Shown here piece by piece: positions 10,502 through 22,097 of a DNA stretch of 64,000 bases. Source of the DNA: Amesomyces nigricolor (lineage: Eukaryota; Ascomycota; Sordariomycetes; Sordariales; Chaetomiaceae). A model generated the notes under the pieces. It was not told the origin of the DNA. It saw only the letters and a program-made list of their open reading frames with translations, and ran no database searches. The stretch covers positions 2,852,001 through 2,916,000 of the forward strand of contig SRKS01000003.1 of NCBI GenBank assembly GCA_004802645.1, in the 5' to 3' direction. The position numbers were made by a program, and so were the translations under genes. Position 1 is the stretch's first letter; each line of letters starts with the position of its first letter.

Positions 10502-12185
10502 CGCCTTCCCGCAAGTCCTCAAGGTTCCATTCCTCTCCCTCTCCCCGGTCCTGGGCATCGTGCGGCATCGGCCGATCCTCCTTCCATGTTGCCACAGTCA
10601 CTCACCCCTTGGAGGTTCACAAATCTTCTCATGCCTTCCCGGTCTCTTTGCTATCCCCCGGCTGTGGGGTAGACACAAGGGTTTCTCGACTGCCGTGGAG
10701 TCAGGCTTGAAGCTTAGTGGCAAACGTTTAACGTGATGGGGAAGGTGAGAGATGAACACTGTGATTCTACACGTCCTGGAGTCCTCACGTCGTATAATCG
10801 GCCAGGATGGCACCTCATGGTTTGTTGTCTCCCCATGCGGTGAACGCGCCGGGCCCTGAGTTCGGCACTTCCCACCTCCCGATTTCGGTTACACCAAGTT
10901 CAGGAACAGTCGACAAACGGATGGTAGCGGCCAGCTCTGGAGCGTCTTTGGCTTCTCTTCCCAACGATGGATTGGGTTCAAGTGGAGTTTACCAAATCTA
11001 GTCCATGCTCAGGGGTCACAGGGGAAGAGAAAGCCTCAGAGGAGACGAGATGCTCAGGAGGAAGAACCTCGTCGAATGTGTCTTCTGTGGACCTGGTCGT
11101 CAGATTAAAGGACTGCAAATCACACGTTGCTGCCTTGTGGCTGCTCTTGTCGGTACCAAGACAATGGGATTTCTCAGCTCTGAAGGCGACGCCCAACGTA
11201 TCAACGGAAAGGACAGGCCCGTCCCGATGCAACGGTGACTCGCTAGGCCCCAAGGAACTGAGGGGCGGGGCGGGAAGCTGAAAGTTGTCTCACATGCCAA
11301 AGCGGGAGAGCAAAGAACCGGGGATTTGTTGTCTCGGCCATGGATCCTTGCCGCTCTTGTTGCCAGTGAGCTCAAGCAGCCAGCACCCTGCCACCTGGCA
11401 TGCCCCAGATAACGGAGCCCGCCCCGTTTGTGGTCTGACCATGTCTAAGGGTATGGACCCGATTCCTCGATCCCCAGCATCGCTAACCGGAGGACCCCGT
11501 TTCCCATTATCACTGTCACTGCCTGAAGTCAACGCTGTGGATCGTGATCTCAGAACGTGATCGTGATCATGGCTCTGTGGCATCAACACGAGGAACTTTT
11601 CGACAAGGCTAAGGTGTTGCGGGCAAGGATGCCCTGTCTGAAACGGCTCGAGATGATTCGGTGAGAAAAAGGAGCTTGGCTTTGGGCTTTTGCGCCATGG
11701 CAGTTTAAGGGACGGATACTCACTTCGGACGAACACCTAGAGATGGGTTCCCCCTTTTGTTGGTTGAAACCTTAAAAAGAGTCACCAGACTTGCCTCTTT
11801 TCAGTTAGCGGAATACCTTTTCCCAACTCTTTCCCTGACCACGGGCCTGTCGATGTGGCATGTGGCTGCCACAGAACACAACCCGGCAATTCTCCACAAG
11901 TCGGGGGGAGGGGTTCGCGGGCTGCGGGTGGAGTTGCGCGTGGTCAGGGGCTCCTTGGCCATTGGCTCCCATTTGTTTCTCGATGTCCTGTTCCTGATCG
12001 GTGATCCAGGGTCTCGGGGAGGCGGCAGCTTGACATGACAGAGAACGAGGAACACCATTGTGCTGCCAAAGAACATGCAGAAGAGGCATGTAACCTCGTC
12101 CCCTTCTTGAGAGAGGTGTGGTTCCTCAACTCCTTTCCAAGACAGACGAAGCATCTGATGTCGAGACAAGCTTTTTCACCGAGAT

Positions 12186-12214
12186 GGCTGCCACGGCTGC
12201 CACGGCTGCCACGG
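12186..12214. repeat. Short tandem repeat, unit GGCTGCCAC
   Basis: Three consecutive copies of the 9-base unit GGCTGCCAC in an otherwise unique intergenic stretch. It keeps an open frame on both strands but lies in no supported gene. Confidence 0.7.
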
Positions 12215-13359
12215 CTTGGCCCAGGGGCACAGCTTGAACTCCCGCCAACATGTCTTGGTGCAGCTCAAGCCAAGAGCAACAACAGGGCGCTTGTTCGTTG
12301 CGTCCAGCATGTGTCTCCCTCTCGGTCCACGCATTCGACACGATCCAAGGACGAACACCTCCAAGGGTTGATAGGCCTGACAGTTCCGGAAAAAAACGAC
12401 GAGGTCCACAACTGTTTGTGGAAGCGGTGAGGCCACCTCCACTGCGGGCCGACTCCCTCTCGAACCACTCGTGGCGGATCGACCCCCCTGCCAACGTCGG
12501 CACCGTTCGATCTCGCCGTCGGCATGTCGTGCAGAACCAGCGGGAGGAGCGCGAGCTTGTTGGTCCTGCTGCAGGCCGCTGACGCAGGGACACTCCCGCG
12601 AGATCCCTCTCTGCAGGTCGCTTCGCGAACGAATACGCCACGCCACGTCCATCATCCAACGTCGCGAGCCCATTCTAGCGCGAACTCTAGTCCTGCGGCT
12701 CGGCCGACACATTGTACACATCTCAGAATCCTTCACTCCAACCCTCGCCACAGTCAGGCCAAAACCCATCTCTTGTCCATCGTCCAGGCCTAGCTACGTC
12801 GCAATACTAGTTGAGGCATTTCACATTTCCAGCAGCGTGCAGATACGAGCCTTTCTTCCCTGAGAAGTCTTCAGGAACGCAGTAGTAACGATGTAACCTA
12901 AGGTCCTTCGAGGGAAAAGTCGCGAACGGTGAAGGTGAAGGCAACAGGAGATCAGGAATGCCAGTCACTGCTGTGTCCGTCCTGTTTCCGAGGCCGGCTC
13001 CGGCACCACTCATCCGGGCATCCGACGCTGCCCGCGGCTCCACTTCTTCTTAGGGGCCGATCCGGGAACCGAAACCCCCCGATCCGACCACCAGACCGTC
13101 CGATATGGCGATTCAACGAGGGGCTTTCAAGCCCAGCTGCCTCTTCAAGACGTACCTGAAACCGGGTGACTTCATGGTTCCTTCTTGTTCGAACAGAAGA
13201 TGCTTCCGAGCTCGTAGCAGTGTCCATTTCTTAATACCCCTGACTCTTCAGAGGCCCCGATCAGATAACAAACGAACAGACATCGTTTTTGGAGCCCATT
13301 CAGACCGCAAGCACCACGAGGGTGAGGCTGTGTTGCGAGGTGCAGAGGGGGGGCTGCGG

Positions 13360-13378
13360 AATTATTCATCGAATAATT
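13360..13378. repeat. Perfect AT-rich inverted repeat downstream of the permease gene
   Basis: The 8-base arms AATTATTC and GAATAATT flank ATC. The hairpin lies about 30 bases past the permease stop codon (minus strand), so it would fall in the 3' UTR or at the polyadenylation region. A role in 3'-end formation is inference only. Confidence 0.5.
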
Positions 13379-13408
13379 TGAAAGCTCCAAATCTATTGTC
13401 TAGCATCG

Positions 13409-15236
13409 TTAGTCCCATATCCCGCTTATTATATGTATCCAACCTCTTTTCTTGCGTCCGAGCGGTTGAGCGTAAAAATGCGCTTCTGCTTGCGCGAAGG
13501 CGTCCTCCAGCGGGATGTCTTCCAAGGCCACGACCTTAGTCTTTTTGAAGACCTTCCAGAACAAGTATGCCGTGAGGACGATGGGGATATCCCTTAGATG
13601 GAGTCAGCACAAATCTCAGTCTGGGAGGACATGGAACTTACAAGTAGGATGAGACAAACTTGGCAGGATCCCAGTTGCCCTTGGTGAAGACACTGAATCC
13701 GCTGGTAAGGAGTATCAAGATGCACATGAATAGTCCTGCGGGCGAGGAGTATCCTGCAGAGCATTAGTATCTTAACAGGGACACAGAGGACAACTTACTG
13801 GTCCACCAGTTGTGCCAGGGCAACCTGCTGGCATCTATGCCCTGCCTCTCCATGGCCTGTAGTAGCCGGATGTGGTTCAGGAGAATCGTCGACCATGAGA
13901 CCAACACACCAGCGGCTGTCAAGGCAACCAGCCACCAGAAGACGGTAATGGCACCCTCGGACAAGCTCATCAAGCTGAGAAACATGAAGGCGGTAAACAG
14001 CAGCACGCACATGTAGGGCACACCCCAGGACGTCGTCCGCAGAAATATCCTCGGCGCCTGCCCCTTGAGCGCCAACCCATACAACGTCCGCGTGCCCGCC
14101 AGCAGCGCCTGGTTTGACGCTGACCAGGCCGAAGTAATGACCACAGCGTTGACAACCGACGGAATCCCAGATATCCCCGCCTGCGAAGCGGCAATTACAA
14201 ACGGGCTCTGCGCCACGCTGCTCCCAGACCCATCCAGCCGCGGATCGTTGCTGGCAACCAGCAAGCCCACCACTAAAACCGCCAGCATGTAGAAAATAAC
14301 AATCCTCGCAAACACCTTCTTACACGCCCTTGGTATCGCCTCCCTCGGATTCTTCGTCTCCGCCGCCGCCATCGCCAACGACTCAACCCCCGCAAACGAG
14401 AAAACCGCTCCCGTCATAACCGCCCAAAACCCCAAAAACCTCCCCCACCCCCCTTCCACAACAAACTCAACCCACGGCCCAGGCTCCCTCCAAAATTTCC
14501 ACCCCACCACCTCCGTCCCAGGCATCCCCCCAACATTAATCACCCCCCCCAATACCACCAACCCGCACACCAACCCAACCTTCACCAACGCAAACACAAA
14601 CTCCACCTCCCCGAACACCCTCACAGCCCCCATCCCCACCCCCACCGTCCCCACCACAAACACCCCAACCACCCACACCACCCCGACCCCCTCCCACCAA
14701 TACCTCACCAACACCACCACCGCCGTCGCCTCCCCCGGCACACTCAGCAAATTCCCATACACCAAATTCCACCCCACCGCGAACCCCCACGCGGGGTCCA
14801 CCAGAAACTCCGCATGCCGGACAAACGACCCTGTCACGGGAAGGAGGGCAGCGACCTCGCCCAGCGCGAACTGGACCGAGCACACGACAAGCCCGATGGC
14901 GGCGTAGCCGAGGAGAGCCCCCAAGGGCCCGCCGCGCTGGACCGCGCCGCCGAGCCCGAGGAAGAGGCCTGTGCCGATGGAGCCTGCGATGCCCAGCATG
15001 GAGAGGTGGCGGGGGGTGAGGGTGCGGTGGAGGGTGGTGGTTTCGAGGTGCGTGGGGAGGGAGGTGTTTTCGGAGGGTGACACTTGGGGTTCATGATGGC
15101 GGTTGGAGTTGGCGGAACTTGGGGAGTTTGATGGGGGGTTGTGGCAGTTGGCTTTCTGGAGGAGGGGAGTTGATGCTGTGGGAGGGGAGAGACCGGCCTC
15201 GGGGTCGAGGTCGTGGTCGAGGTTGGGGGATGGCAT
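13409..15236 (-). CDS. Amino-acid permease, YAT family (APC superfamily)
   Basis: Proton-coupled plasma-membrane amino-acid importer. Exons on the minus strand are 15236-13799, 13753-13642 and 13592-13409. Both introns use GTAAGT and the joined frame gives 577 residues, the usual length for this family. The first about 75 residues are a hydrophilic Ser/Pro/His-rich cytosolic tail. The membrane core starts at the family signature HLSMLGIAGSIGTGLFLGLG, followed by the conserved PVTGSF and FAGVESLAMAAAETKNPR segments. About twelve hydrophobic helices can be traced, and the C-terminal cytosolic part reads AYLFWKVFKKTK...LEDIPLEDA, again typical. Substrate cannot be predicted. Several transmembrane helices are unusually Val/Gly-rich, matching a locally GT-rich coding strand. 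Splicing recovers the conserved C-terminus and supports the model. Confidence 0.93.
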
Positions 15237-16113
15237 GGTGGGCGAGTTGTCGACGGGAAAGAACTTCGAGGCGGTGTTGGTTGAAGTTCTGCGTCACGTT
15301 GTCTCTCTCATACTGAACGGAAGCTCGGGTTTTGTTTAGAGTAGAAGGTTCTTAGGTTCACGGATTGACGCAAGAGGAGGTTGAGATTCGGTGATAAGAG
15401 ACCCACTTAAGGGGAGTGTTCCCTTCAGACTTCCATCATCACAACTTCGACTTTCATTGCCAGTCATTCTCAACCATCACTCAAAATGTTGCTGAATAGT
15501 TCGAACGGCGAGCATCTCTTGATCACACCGGCAGCCCGGGGTAAACCTAGACGTGCTTCAAGAATTTATTTAAGCTCGAGCAAAAGTACGATGTTTGAGT
15601 TAACCCTAACCCTTCCATTTCCGCCATTGATGAAAACACCGAGGACGCAACGCAGGGAGTCAGCGAATGGATAGCGGCGAAGTTATCAGGCCGGAGACTG
15701 GCAAGCAAATTCTCTGGGTATTTTAAGTAATCTCTTATTCGAGTTCTGGAGAGTCATTACAAGAAAAGTATACGTCGCTGTCCTTGACAATGATACCAGG
15801 GGGTTGAAAGCTCCTTGCTGTTCGCAAATGGAGCGACAACAACTCCCTGGTGACAACAAGAGGGTACAACACAAACCCTTCCATGTGGTACCGCGCAGTC
15901 CGTCCTTAACAAAAGCCTGAAACCCAATAACCCCAAACCGAACGCAATGCCGATGCCAATGCCAAATACGCCATACTCAAGAACAATACCAAACACCAAT
16001 CATAACACTGCCATCCGTCCCTGGCCCTGATCTCTCCTCAGACAAGGCATCTTCAGCTTTTCCCTCATCTATTCCCCCTTCTTTCCAACAATCCCTCCAT
16101 TTCTCCCTCACAA
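15237..16113. other. Intergenic region
   Basis: Holds the permease promoter and, further right, the 3' flank of the gene that starts at 17955. A telobox-like pair of TAACCC repeats lies at 15601-15612. I see no coding region. Confidence 0.55.
15601..15612 (+). promoter_or_regulatory. Telobox-like TAACCC pair
   Basis: Two consecutive copies of TAACCC (complement of the TTAGGG telomere unit) about 365 bases upstream of the permease start. Two copies are far too few for an interstitial telomere. Similar short teloboxes are known in promoters as sites for Myb/telobox-binding factors; that role here is speculation. Confidence 0.3.
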
Positions 16114-17955
16114 CTAATCATCCCCCCACCCCCCGCTCCCCCCAACCCCAGCACTCCTATAATCCATCTCCACCCCCTCCCCACCCCCCCCATCCCCCCC
16201 ATCCCCACCAACCATCTCAACCTCAACCCTCGCCCCCAACGCCTCCCTCCCCTGCCTAATCATACTCAACAGCCTTGCATTAAACGCATCCACCCTCGCA
16301 TCAGCATCCCTATCCGCCGCCAGCTTCCTCTGCGCGAGCTGCCTCGCCTCGGCATCCAGGCGTGGAGAGGTGGCAGCGTTGATGTTTTCGAGGGTGGACG
16401 GGCGGCGGGCGCGGGTTGTGGAGGAGGTATTGGAGGTGGAGGATTTGTTGCGGCGGTGGTTGTGATTTGAGGATGAGGAGGAGGAGGGGCGGTTGTTGTT
16501 GTTGAAGGAGAGTTTGGAGGGGGAGGTGGGGCGGAGGTGGGTTGTGTTGATGTTGGTTGTGGTGGTGAGGCTGTGGCGTGGGGTGTGTTTGGGGTGGAGA
16601 CTTTGGCGGGAGGAGGGGCGGGAGGAGAGGCTTTGGCGGGAGGAGGGGCGGGAGGCGGAGGTTTTGAGGGTTGGGATTGAGGATGGTTGGGGGGTGGGTG
16701 TTGGGGTTGGGGTGGTGGTGGTAGGGAAGGTGAAGGGGTTGGGGTTGTGGCTGGTTTGGGTGGGGGATGGTTGGACTGCGACGGGGATCCGGCTCGGTGT
16801 GGTGACGTAGACGGGCGATGAGCGTGGGGAGGCGAAGCTTGCTGGCTCGCGCGGGGTGAGCGCCGGTGAGGCGGCGTGGGAGAGGCGTTGTAATGGGCGA
16901 GACCCTGTTGATCGCGAGAAGGTGGGCGTGCCGCCCGTGAACCTTTGAGAAGGCGCCGAGATGCGCCGGTGGCTGCTGGCCGATGTCTGAGAGTAATATC
17001 CCGACCGAGGCCGAGCTAGCAGGCTCGGCCTAGGGGCAACCGGCTTAGCCTCAGTAAACCGTTTTGGTTGCTCATTGCTGGGCTCGTCCACTACCACCCA
17101 ATTCTTCAGCTCATCGTTGGTGTTGGCGCTAACTTGCCGCCGCTTGGCTGCGGGTCTAGGGGTCGGTTCGGGCGTGCTGATGTCCTGGGCGATTGGAAGA
17201 AATGGCGACGGTTGTGGTACTGGTTGTGGGAAGTATGCTGGCGGTTCTTGGTGCATCATAGTGTCCTCGGGGGTGTAGAAAGGTGTCTCAATCTGGGGAG
17301 ATTCAGTGGGCCATGGCTTCCCGGTTGTCTCGGTTACGGTTGATCCGTTGACATTGTACCCCTGGCCACCTCCCGCCTGGAATCCCCGAAACCCCCCGTT
17401 CCTGCAGAATTCCCAGACTTTGCCCACCACATTTCCTATTGTCTGGAGGCTAAAGAAGCTCCATCCTGCCGAAGTCTCTGGGCCAGCTGCGTTCCCGCCT
17501 GGCGACGGCGCGGCGAGTGAATCTTCCCCGAAAAGCTCCCTTGGCCCTAATGCTCGCCTGTAATCGACATCCGAGTAGACGCTGTCGTCGAGCATGCCGT
17601 TCCCGGCACCAGCGGGCGGGCCTGCTGGTGTGGTGCTAATCTGACCGGCCAGTGTGTACCGAAACTCTCGGCTCTTCTCTTCTTCCAGGACATCTGGGCT
17701 CTCCATGGGCACCCTCCAGCTGAACGGCACCGAGTCCCTAGCATTTGTCCGTTTCCGCTTCGCTGTCCCCACAGGCTGTGCGTTTGACATGGAGATGTCT
17801 GAGAAGAGGCTACCGGTGGATTTGCCAAGATTATAACTCGAGGATGACGGTGATGTCGGGGGGCGGAAGATGTTGGCATGAAGTGGCTGGCCCGGGCTGG
17901 TCGAGGTATCGAAGTTGAAGCCGCCAGGTGGCTGGAACTGCGGTGCGAACGACAT
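16114..17955 (-). CDS. Hypothetical disordered protein with one conserved-looking core
   Basis: A single long frame of 613 residues from an ATG at 17955. I do not recognise the family. It begins MSFAPQFQPPGGFNF. Near residue 65 it carries a basic cluster (AKRKR), a possible nuclear-localisation signal. Around residues 165-205 there is a hydrophobic/aromatic block (GWSFFSLQTIGNVVGKVWEF, then GGFRGFQAGGGQGY) that stands out from a Ser/Thr/Pro-rich, probably disordered body. A charged helical segment follows near residues 535-580 (LDAEARQLAQRKLAADRDAD...FNARLLSMIRQGREAL), and the tail is Gly-rich. The Ser-Pro/Thr-Pro density suggests phosphorylation. Its long uninterrupted frame, good start and composition argue for a real gene. 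Function unknown. Confidence 0.75.
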   Translation of the reverse strand: MSFAPQFQPPGGFNFDTSTSPGQPLHANIFRPPTSPSSSSYNLGKSTGSLFSDISMSNAQPVGTAKRKRTNARDSVPFSWRVPMESPDVLEEEKSREFRYTLAGQISTTPAGPPAGAGNGMLDDSVYSDVDYRRALGPRELFGEDSLAAPSPGGNAAGPETSAGWSFFSLQTIGNVVGKVWEFCRNGGFRGFQAGGGQGYNVNGSTVTETTGKPWPTESPQIETPFYTPEDTMMHQEPPAYFPQPVPQPSPFLPIAQDISTPEPTPRPAAKRRQVSANTNDELKNWVVVDEPSNEQPKRFTEAKPVAPRPSLLARPRSGYYSQTSASSHRRISAPSQRFTGGTPTFSRSTGSRPLQRLSHAASPALTPREPASFASPRSSPVYVTTPSRIPVAVQPSPTQTSHNPNPFTFPTTTTPTPTPTPQPSSIPTLKTSASRPSSRQSLSSRPSSRQSLHPKHTPRHSLTTTTNINTTHLRPTSPSKLSFNNNNRPSSSSSSNHNHRRNKSSTSNTSSTTRARRPSTLENINAATSPRLDAEARQLAQRKLAADRDADARVDAFNARLLSMIRQGREALGARVEVEMVGGDGGDGGGGEGVEMDYRSAGVGGSGGWGDD

Positions 17956-19180
17956 GGCGGGTATATTCGACTGATCGGAGATTTTGTTGCACCCAATTCA
18001 GTTCGAGGGCCGATGGCTTCGTCACAGAGCTGCCGACCCGAGGCTCTGGATGTTGCACGGCCGACCAGATTGCGCGGCAGCTCGTGCAAATTCCAAGATG
18101 CGCCGGGCTGTCGTTTTATGGGATCGAAACGAATTTCGGGTCTGTTCGATGTCGGAGTCTTCGCGATATTCCTTCCTTCGTCCTCTGTCGAGAGCCTCCC
18201 AGTTGAGTGTAAGCGACGAGGGCGCGTGATCGCGGGGCGGGGCGTCGGACGGGTGTCGAGGTGCAGCTTTGTTGCTGCTCGGGCAACCAACCAGAGTCGG
18301 GCGAGCGCCGGCTTGGATGGGTGGGGAGCCAACGGTGACGGCCGCCTTGAAAGCGCGCCTCACACCCTCTTGACTTGGCCGTAACGTCGAGGTTACCGCA
18401 GTCTCTCTGGTCCCAAAGGGACGTAGCCTCGATGTTCGACGAAGAAGTGGGTGTGGTGTTCAATGAAGGAATGGTGGAGATGGCAATGCGAGTTGCTGTC
18501 GGCGACTGTCGCACGCTCTTTCCCCTCTTTCGAGTTGTCTCGGAGGGATGCTGGGTTGCGACAATGTGGCCGACTGTCTGGTAACTGTGTAATGTGAAAG
18601 AGCGACCGAGAGGTAAGACAGCAAGACAGAGCGAAGATGAGCGGCGGTCGGTGTGCCCGGACTGTCGTTCCGCGCCAAGATAAATAAAGTCGTCGAGGCT
18701 CACCAAGTGGGGATCCTTTAACCCTTGTGATCCACTCAGAGATTCCCAATTTGGTCTGGTTTCAAGAGTCCCATGCTTTCCTCTTTTGATAAGAACAAAT
18801 CCTCGAGTTCTGTGAAGTGAATGTAGAGAGGACTGTTGTTGACGGAGATGCGGTCGTGGTTGCCACGGCAAAAAGACCCTTATTGACATCATCCAAGGCG
18901 CCAGCGCAACATCTCGGGCTGGGTCTCGCCAATGAGCCGTGCTTCTGCACTTCCCCCAATCATCAGATGGAAAAATACCAACTCCTATTGAAACGCTATC
19001 CGACGCAAGCTGTCATCAGTTATCATTCCCATAGGTATTAAGGATATCGCCCGGACTCCCTCTAAAATCTTGCGGTGTCGTCTGAGATGCTATGCAAGCA
19101 CAAACCATAAGCCAAACCATCTGCCGACGCCCAGCCCCTTCATGATCATGATCCAACAAGTCCTAAACCACGCGAATGCC
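17956..19180. other. Intergenic region, no supported gene
   Basis: Contains the promoter of the disordered-protein gene on the left and the 3' flank of the HD-domain gene on the right. Several overlapping open frames occur on both strands with no domain signature. Confidence 0.5.
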
Positions 19181-20142
19181 TCACGCCTGCGAATCCTTGT
19201 TGTAGTACGCATCCTGCATCTCCCTCTTCTCCGGCGCCACACCCCCCTCAACCCCCGCCTCACCATGCACATGAGCCTGCCCAGCCCAAAATGCCTCCCT
19301 TTCCGCCATCAACTCCTCCGCCCACGCCTGCACCTCCTCCAGCACGATCTTGGTCTTAACATACGCAAACTCCCCCAAATCCAACCTCCCCTTCCCACGC
19401 TTCTCATATTCCACCATCTGCAACAGCAACTCCATCTTATCAATGTCATGCACAAACAAGCTCTCCAGCGTCTTCGAGTCCTCATACTCCTGCCAAACCG
19501 CGCGGATCTCCTCGCCCGTCTTGCCGCCGTGCACGTTGCCCAGCAGGTTCTTGGTGAGGTAGTCCATGGTCTCGGCCTCGCGCCGGTTCTTCTCGGGCTT
19601 GGCGACCCCGTCGACCGGTGTGATGTCGCCCACGATCGACTCGGCCATGTCGTGGATCAGGCACATCTTCATGCATCGGCCGAGGTCGATCCGGCTTGCG
19701 AGGGAGGGGGGTGCGAGCATAGACATCATGGACATGCGGTACATGTGGTCGGAGATGGATTCGCCTCTGGGGGGAGGGGTTAGTGGGAGACTTGGAGAGT
19801 GCGGGGGGGGAGGGGGGGCTACCGGTCAATGCCAAACCGCCGCCAGCCTTCGCGTTTTGTCGTCTTGAGGCGCTCAAGGAGGTGAAAGTATCCGACAGGG
19901 GAGCTTGTCCCCTCCGATGGCTTGCCCGTGGGGATTGTGTCGAGCACCTTTTCTACCGTCCATTTGCCGGTGATCGTCGGGTTGGGGCTGGGCACGAGTC
20001 CGACGTCTATTCGGGCTGTCAGCGCTGGGTAGTTGGTGTCAAACCTGCTCCACGTACCAATGATAGCATCACCGTTCTTGGCGACGCCATTCGATGAGGT
20101 GCCGTTCGCAGACACGCCGTTCGTTTGCGCGCTCGGAGACAT
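19181..20142 (-). CDS. HD-domain phosphohydrolase (HDDC2/YfbR-like 5'-deoxynucleotidase)
   Basis: Metal-dependent HD-fold enzyme; relatives remove phosphate from deoxynucleoside 5'-monophosphates in the cytosol. Exons on the minus strand are 20142-20058, 20006-19823 and 19766-19181, giving 284 residues. Intron 1 (51 nt, GTACGT donor, GCTGAC branch) is in frame and stop-free, so I infer it from splice signals; intron 2 (GTAGCC donor) changes frame and is required. Catalytic features: the first metal His in SDHMYRMSMMSML, the HD pair in MCLIHDMAESIVGDITPVDG, and a later Asp in VHDIDKMELLLQMVEYE. The segment SPVGYFHLLERLKTTKREGW is typical of the eukaryotic subgroup. The N-terminus is a Asn/Gly/Ser-rich spacer. 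Same strand as the NTPase gene upstream at 20876. Confidence 0.9.
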
Positions 20143-20875
20143 CGTGGCTGTGGGGTTGCTGTGGTGAGGGGGTTTTGTCGACAGAGAGTTCGGAGATGTT
20201 ATCTGAAGCTCAATCGCGTGTAGAATGCTCAGATGCGTTGGGAGACGGGAGAAGTGGCAAGAATCGCAGTTGTGTTGCGAGCAGAGGGTTTGTTGTATGA
20301 TGAGGACAAAGAGAAAGCAAACATGGAACAGTCACGAAATCCAATCCAACGAACGCCGTGAAGGGTCCTTTGCCATGCCCCACTTCAAGGGGTCAAGGCC
20401 TTCTGAAAACAGGCGTCCTGAACCAAACAAATCGCCAATCTGGGCTCTCTGAGTGGTCCGGCAGTGGCCCAGAGATCTGCCTGCTAGTGCTTGCAGCTGG
20501 TGATGTCACCTTGCAGGCTGTTTCCTCGCCAATCTGAGTCAATGTTGACTGTTTGCTTGATTGGGAGCAGATGTCAACCACAACTCCTCCCATTGGCAAA
20601 CGTCTTTGAACTCAGGAGGGCATCAAAAGTTTCTTGCAGCATGCCCAGCTGAGCAGCCATGGAAACATTTTAGTGATGTCATCATGCCTTCAGATATCCT
20701 CGCCAGTGGCCGACCGCCAGATACTTCCGACCTGAACCTAACGATGAGGGACGGAGGGCGGGATGTTGGTCTAAGCACCTAAGTCGTCACTTTTATGTTC
20801 TTCTCTGTAGCATTCCCTTCTTCTTCTTGTTCCCATCTCACAAACATTCAACACCCCCCCTCTCCCACCACCCCC
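20143..20875. other. Intergenic region
   Basis: Promoter region of the HD-domain gene and 3' flank of the NTPase gene. The right end is strongly CT/CCC-rich on the plus strand. No gene seen. Confidence 0.55.
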
Positions 20876-21592
20876 TTACCTTCTCTCCCTCCACCTCCCC
20901 ACAACCCACCCAACCCTCTCCCCCCTCCCCCCAACCCCCACAGGCAACACCTCAAACCCCACCCCCTCCGCCCTCAAGAACTCACAAAACCCCTCGTGAA
21001 ACCCCGTCCACTCCTCCAAATCCCTCGGCATCATCCGCACCCCATCATCCCTCAACCACCCCTCCACTTCCCGTCCCGCCTCACACACCACCACCACCGC
21101 TTCCCTCATCCTCGCCCTCAGCTCTTGCCATTCCTTACTGCTGATGAGTGGCTGGGTGAGTTCGGACCCGACGTACCGGAGGGCGTAGGCGAGGGGGTCG
21201 GCGCCGGAGCGGTCGGATATGAACCATGTGGCTGGTTCTGACCCTGACTCTGGGGGGCCTTGGGGGGTTGATAAGGCGGCGCGCTCGGCGGAGAATTGGG
21301 CGAGGAGGATGAGCTGTTGGAGTTCAAGGCTGCGGGAGGGGATGCGCACGTCGGCGGCGGTGAAGTTGTGGGATTTGAGGACGGTGCGGGCGAGTTCGGT
21401 GATGATGGTTGGCGGTGGGATAGGAATGGGGGGGTTGGCGGGGTTGGATGTGTGTTTGAGGTTGGTGGTGATGGTGAAGTAGGAGTGGAGGTCGTTGATG
21501 AGGGTGGTTTTGCCGGTGCATTGGGCACCGACGATGTAGATGTTGGGGGGTGTTGGTGAAGGGGGTGGAGGAGGGGTTTTAGGAGGGTGCAT
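20876..21592 (-). CDS. P-loop NTPase, AAA_28 / NadR kinase-like
   Basis: About 238 residues from the ATG at 21592. An in-frame ATG at 21655 would add 21 residues but has a poorer context. The Walker A motif IVGAQCTGKTTLINDL follows a Pro-rich N-terminus. A Walker-B-like strand (TWFISDRSGADPLAYA) and the helical C-terminal part (FHEGFCEFLRAEGVGFEVLP) match the AAA_28 family, whose bacterial relative is the nicotinamide-riboside kinase domain of NadR. The fungal members are uncharacterised small-molecule kinases or NTPases; the substrate here is unknown. It is transcribed divergently from the RdRP-helicase gene, with start codons about 505 bases apart, so the two may share a control region. Confidence 0.82.
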   Translation of the reverse strand: MHPPKTPPPPPSPTPPNIYIVGAQCTGKTTLINDLHSYFTITTNLKHTSNPANPPIPIPPPTIITELARTVLKSHNFTAADVRIPSRSLELQQLILLAQFSAERAALSTPQGPPESGSEPATWFISDRSGADPLAYALRYVGSELTQPLISSKEWQELRARMREAVVVVCEAGREVEGWLRDDGVRMMPRDLEEWTGFHEGFCEFLRAEGVGFEVLPVGVGGRGERVGWVVGRWRERR

Positions 21593-22097
21593 GGCGTTCA
21601 GACTTAGTGGGCGAAGGGGAGGGAAGGATGGATTCCACAAGGTGTGAACTAACATCTAACACAGGAACGTTGAAGAGTCAAGAGGTTGAGAGTGAAACAT
21701 ACTCTAGGGATTACTTTGCACTGTCCCTCTCTACAGATCACATTTCGTGTTGCGGGGTGTCATCTTCCTCAAAGTCTTGCCAAGCTGAGGCCTACAGGTG
21801 TTCAATCAGCAATGCATGACTCTGCAGCTCAGATGTCGTGTAACCTCTCTTGCATGACAACCTTGCTCGTTTTCACTCACCCTCTTTTGAAGCATTTCAA
21901 CATCATTTTAGACGAGTCTGTCTGATCCGTTTGTTATTTCCAAGTTCCATGTCAAATAATCAACTTCCACGAGGTGAACTTCGAGACAGGCTCCTCAGAA
22001 GTTCAAAACTGGCAATAACATCCGAAGGCTGCCAATTCATCCAATTCCCTTGATTCGTTGTTAGACAGCAGGCGCACCTTCCGCCATCCTCCACACA
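21593..22097. promoter_or_regulatory. Shared divergent promoter region, NTPase and RdRP-helicase
   Basis: The start codons at 21592 (minus) and 22098 (plus) face away from each other across this stretch. No open frame here has a domain signature and I see no distinctive motif. Co-regulation is inferred from geometry only. Confidence 0.45.

Larger units (their letters stand above)
10408..13408. other. 3-kb intergenic region, no supported gene
   Basis: No open frame here shows a recognisable domain, a convincing signal peptide or a workable intron chain on either strand. It includes the chitosanase promoter at its left end, a small GGCTGCCAC tandem repeat near 12186-12214, and a perfect AT-rich inverted repeat near the permease 3' end (13360-13378). 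A rapidly evolving or non-coding transcript cannot be excluded from sequence alone. Confidence 0.45.

Noticed and set aside
12126..12769. Overlapping 177- and 197-codon minus-strand frames
   Set aside because: No domain, no signal peptide and no splice context; the frames overlap each other and plus-strand frames of similar quality.
15601..15612. Interstitial telomere
   Set aside because: Only two TAACCC units are present; reported only as a weak telobox-like site.
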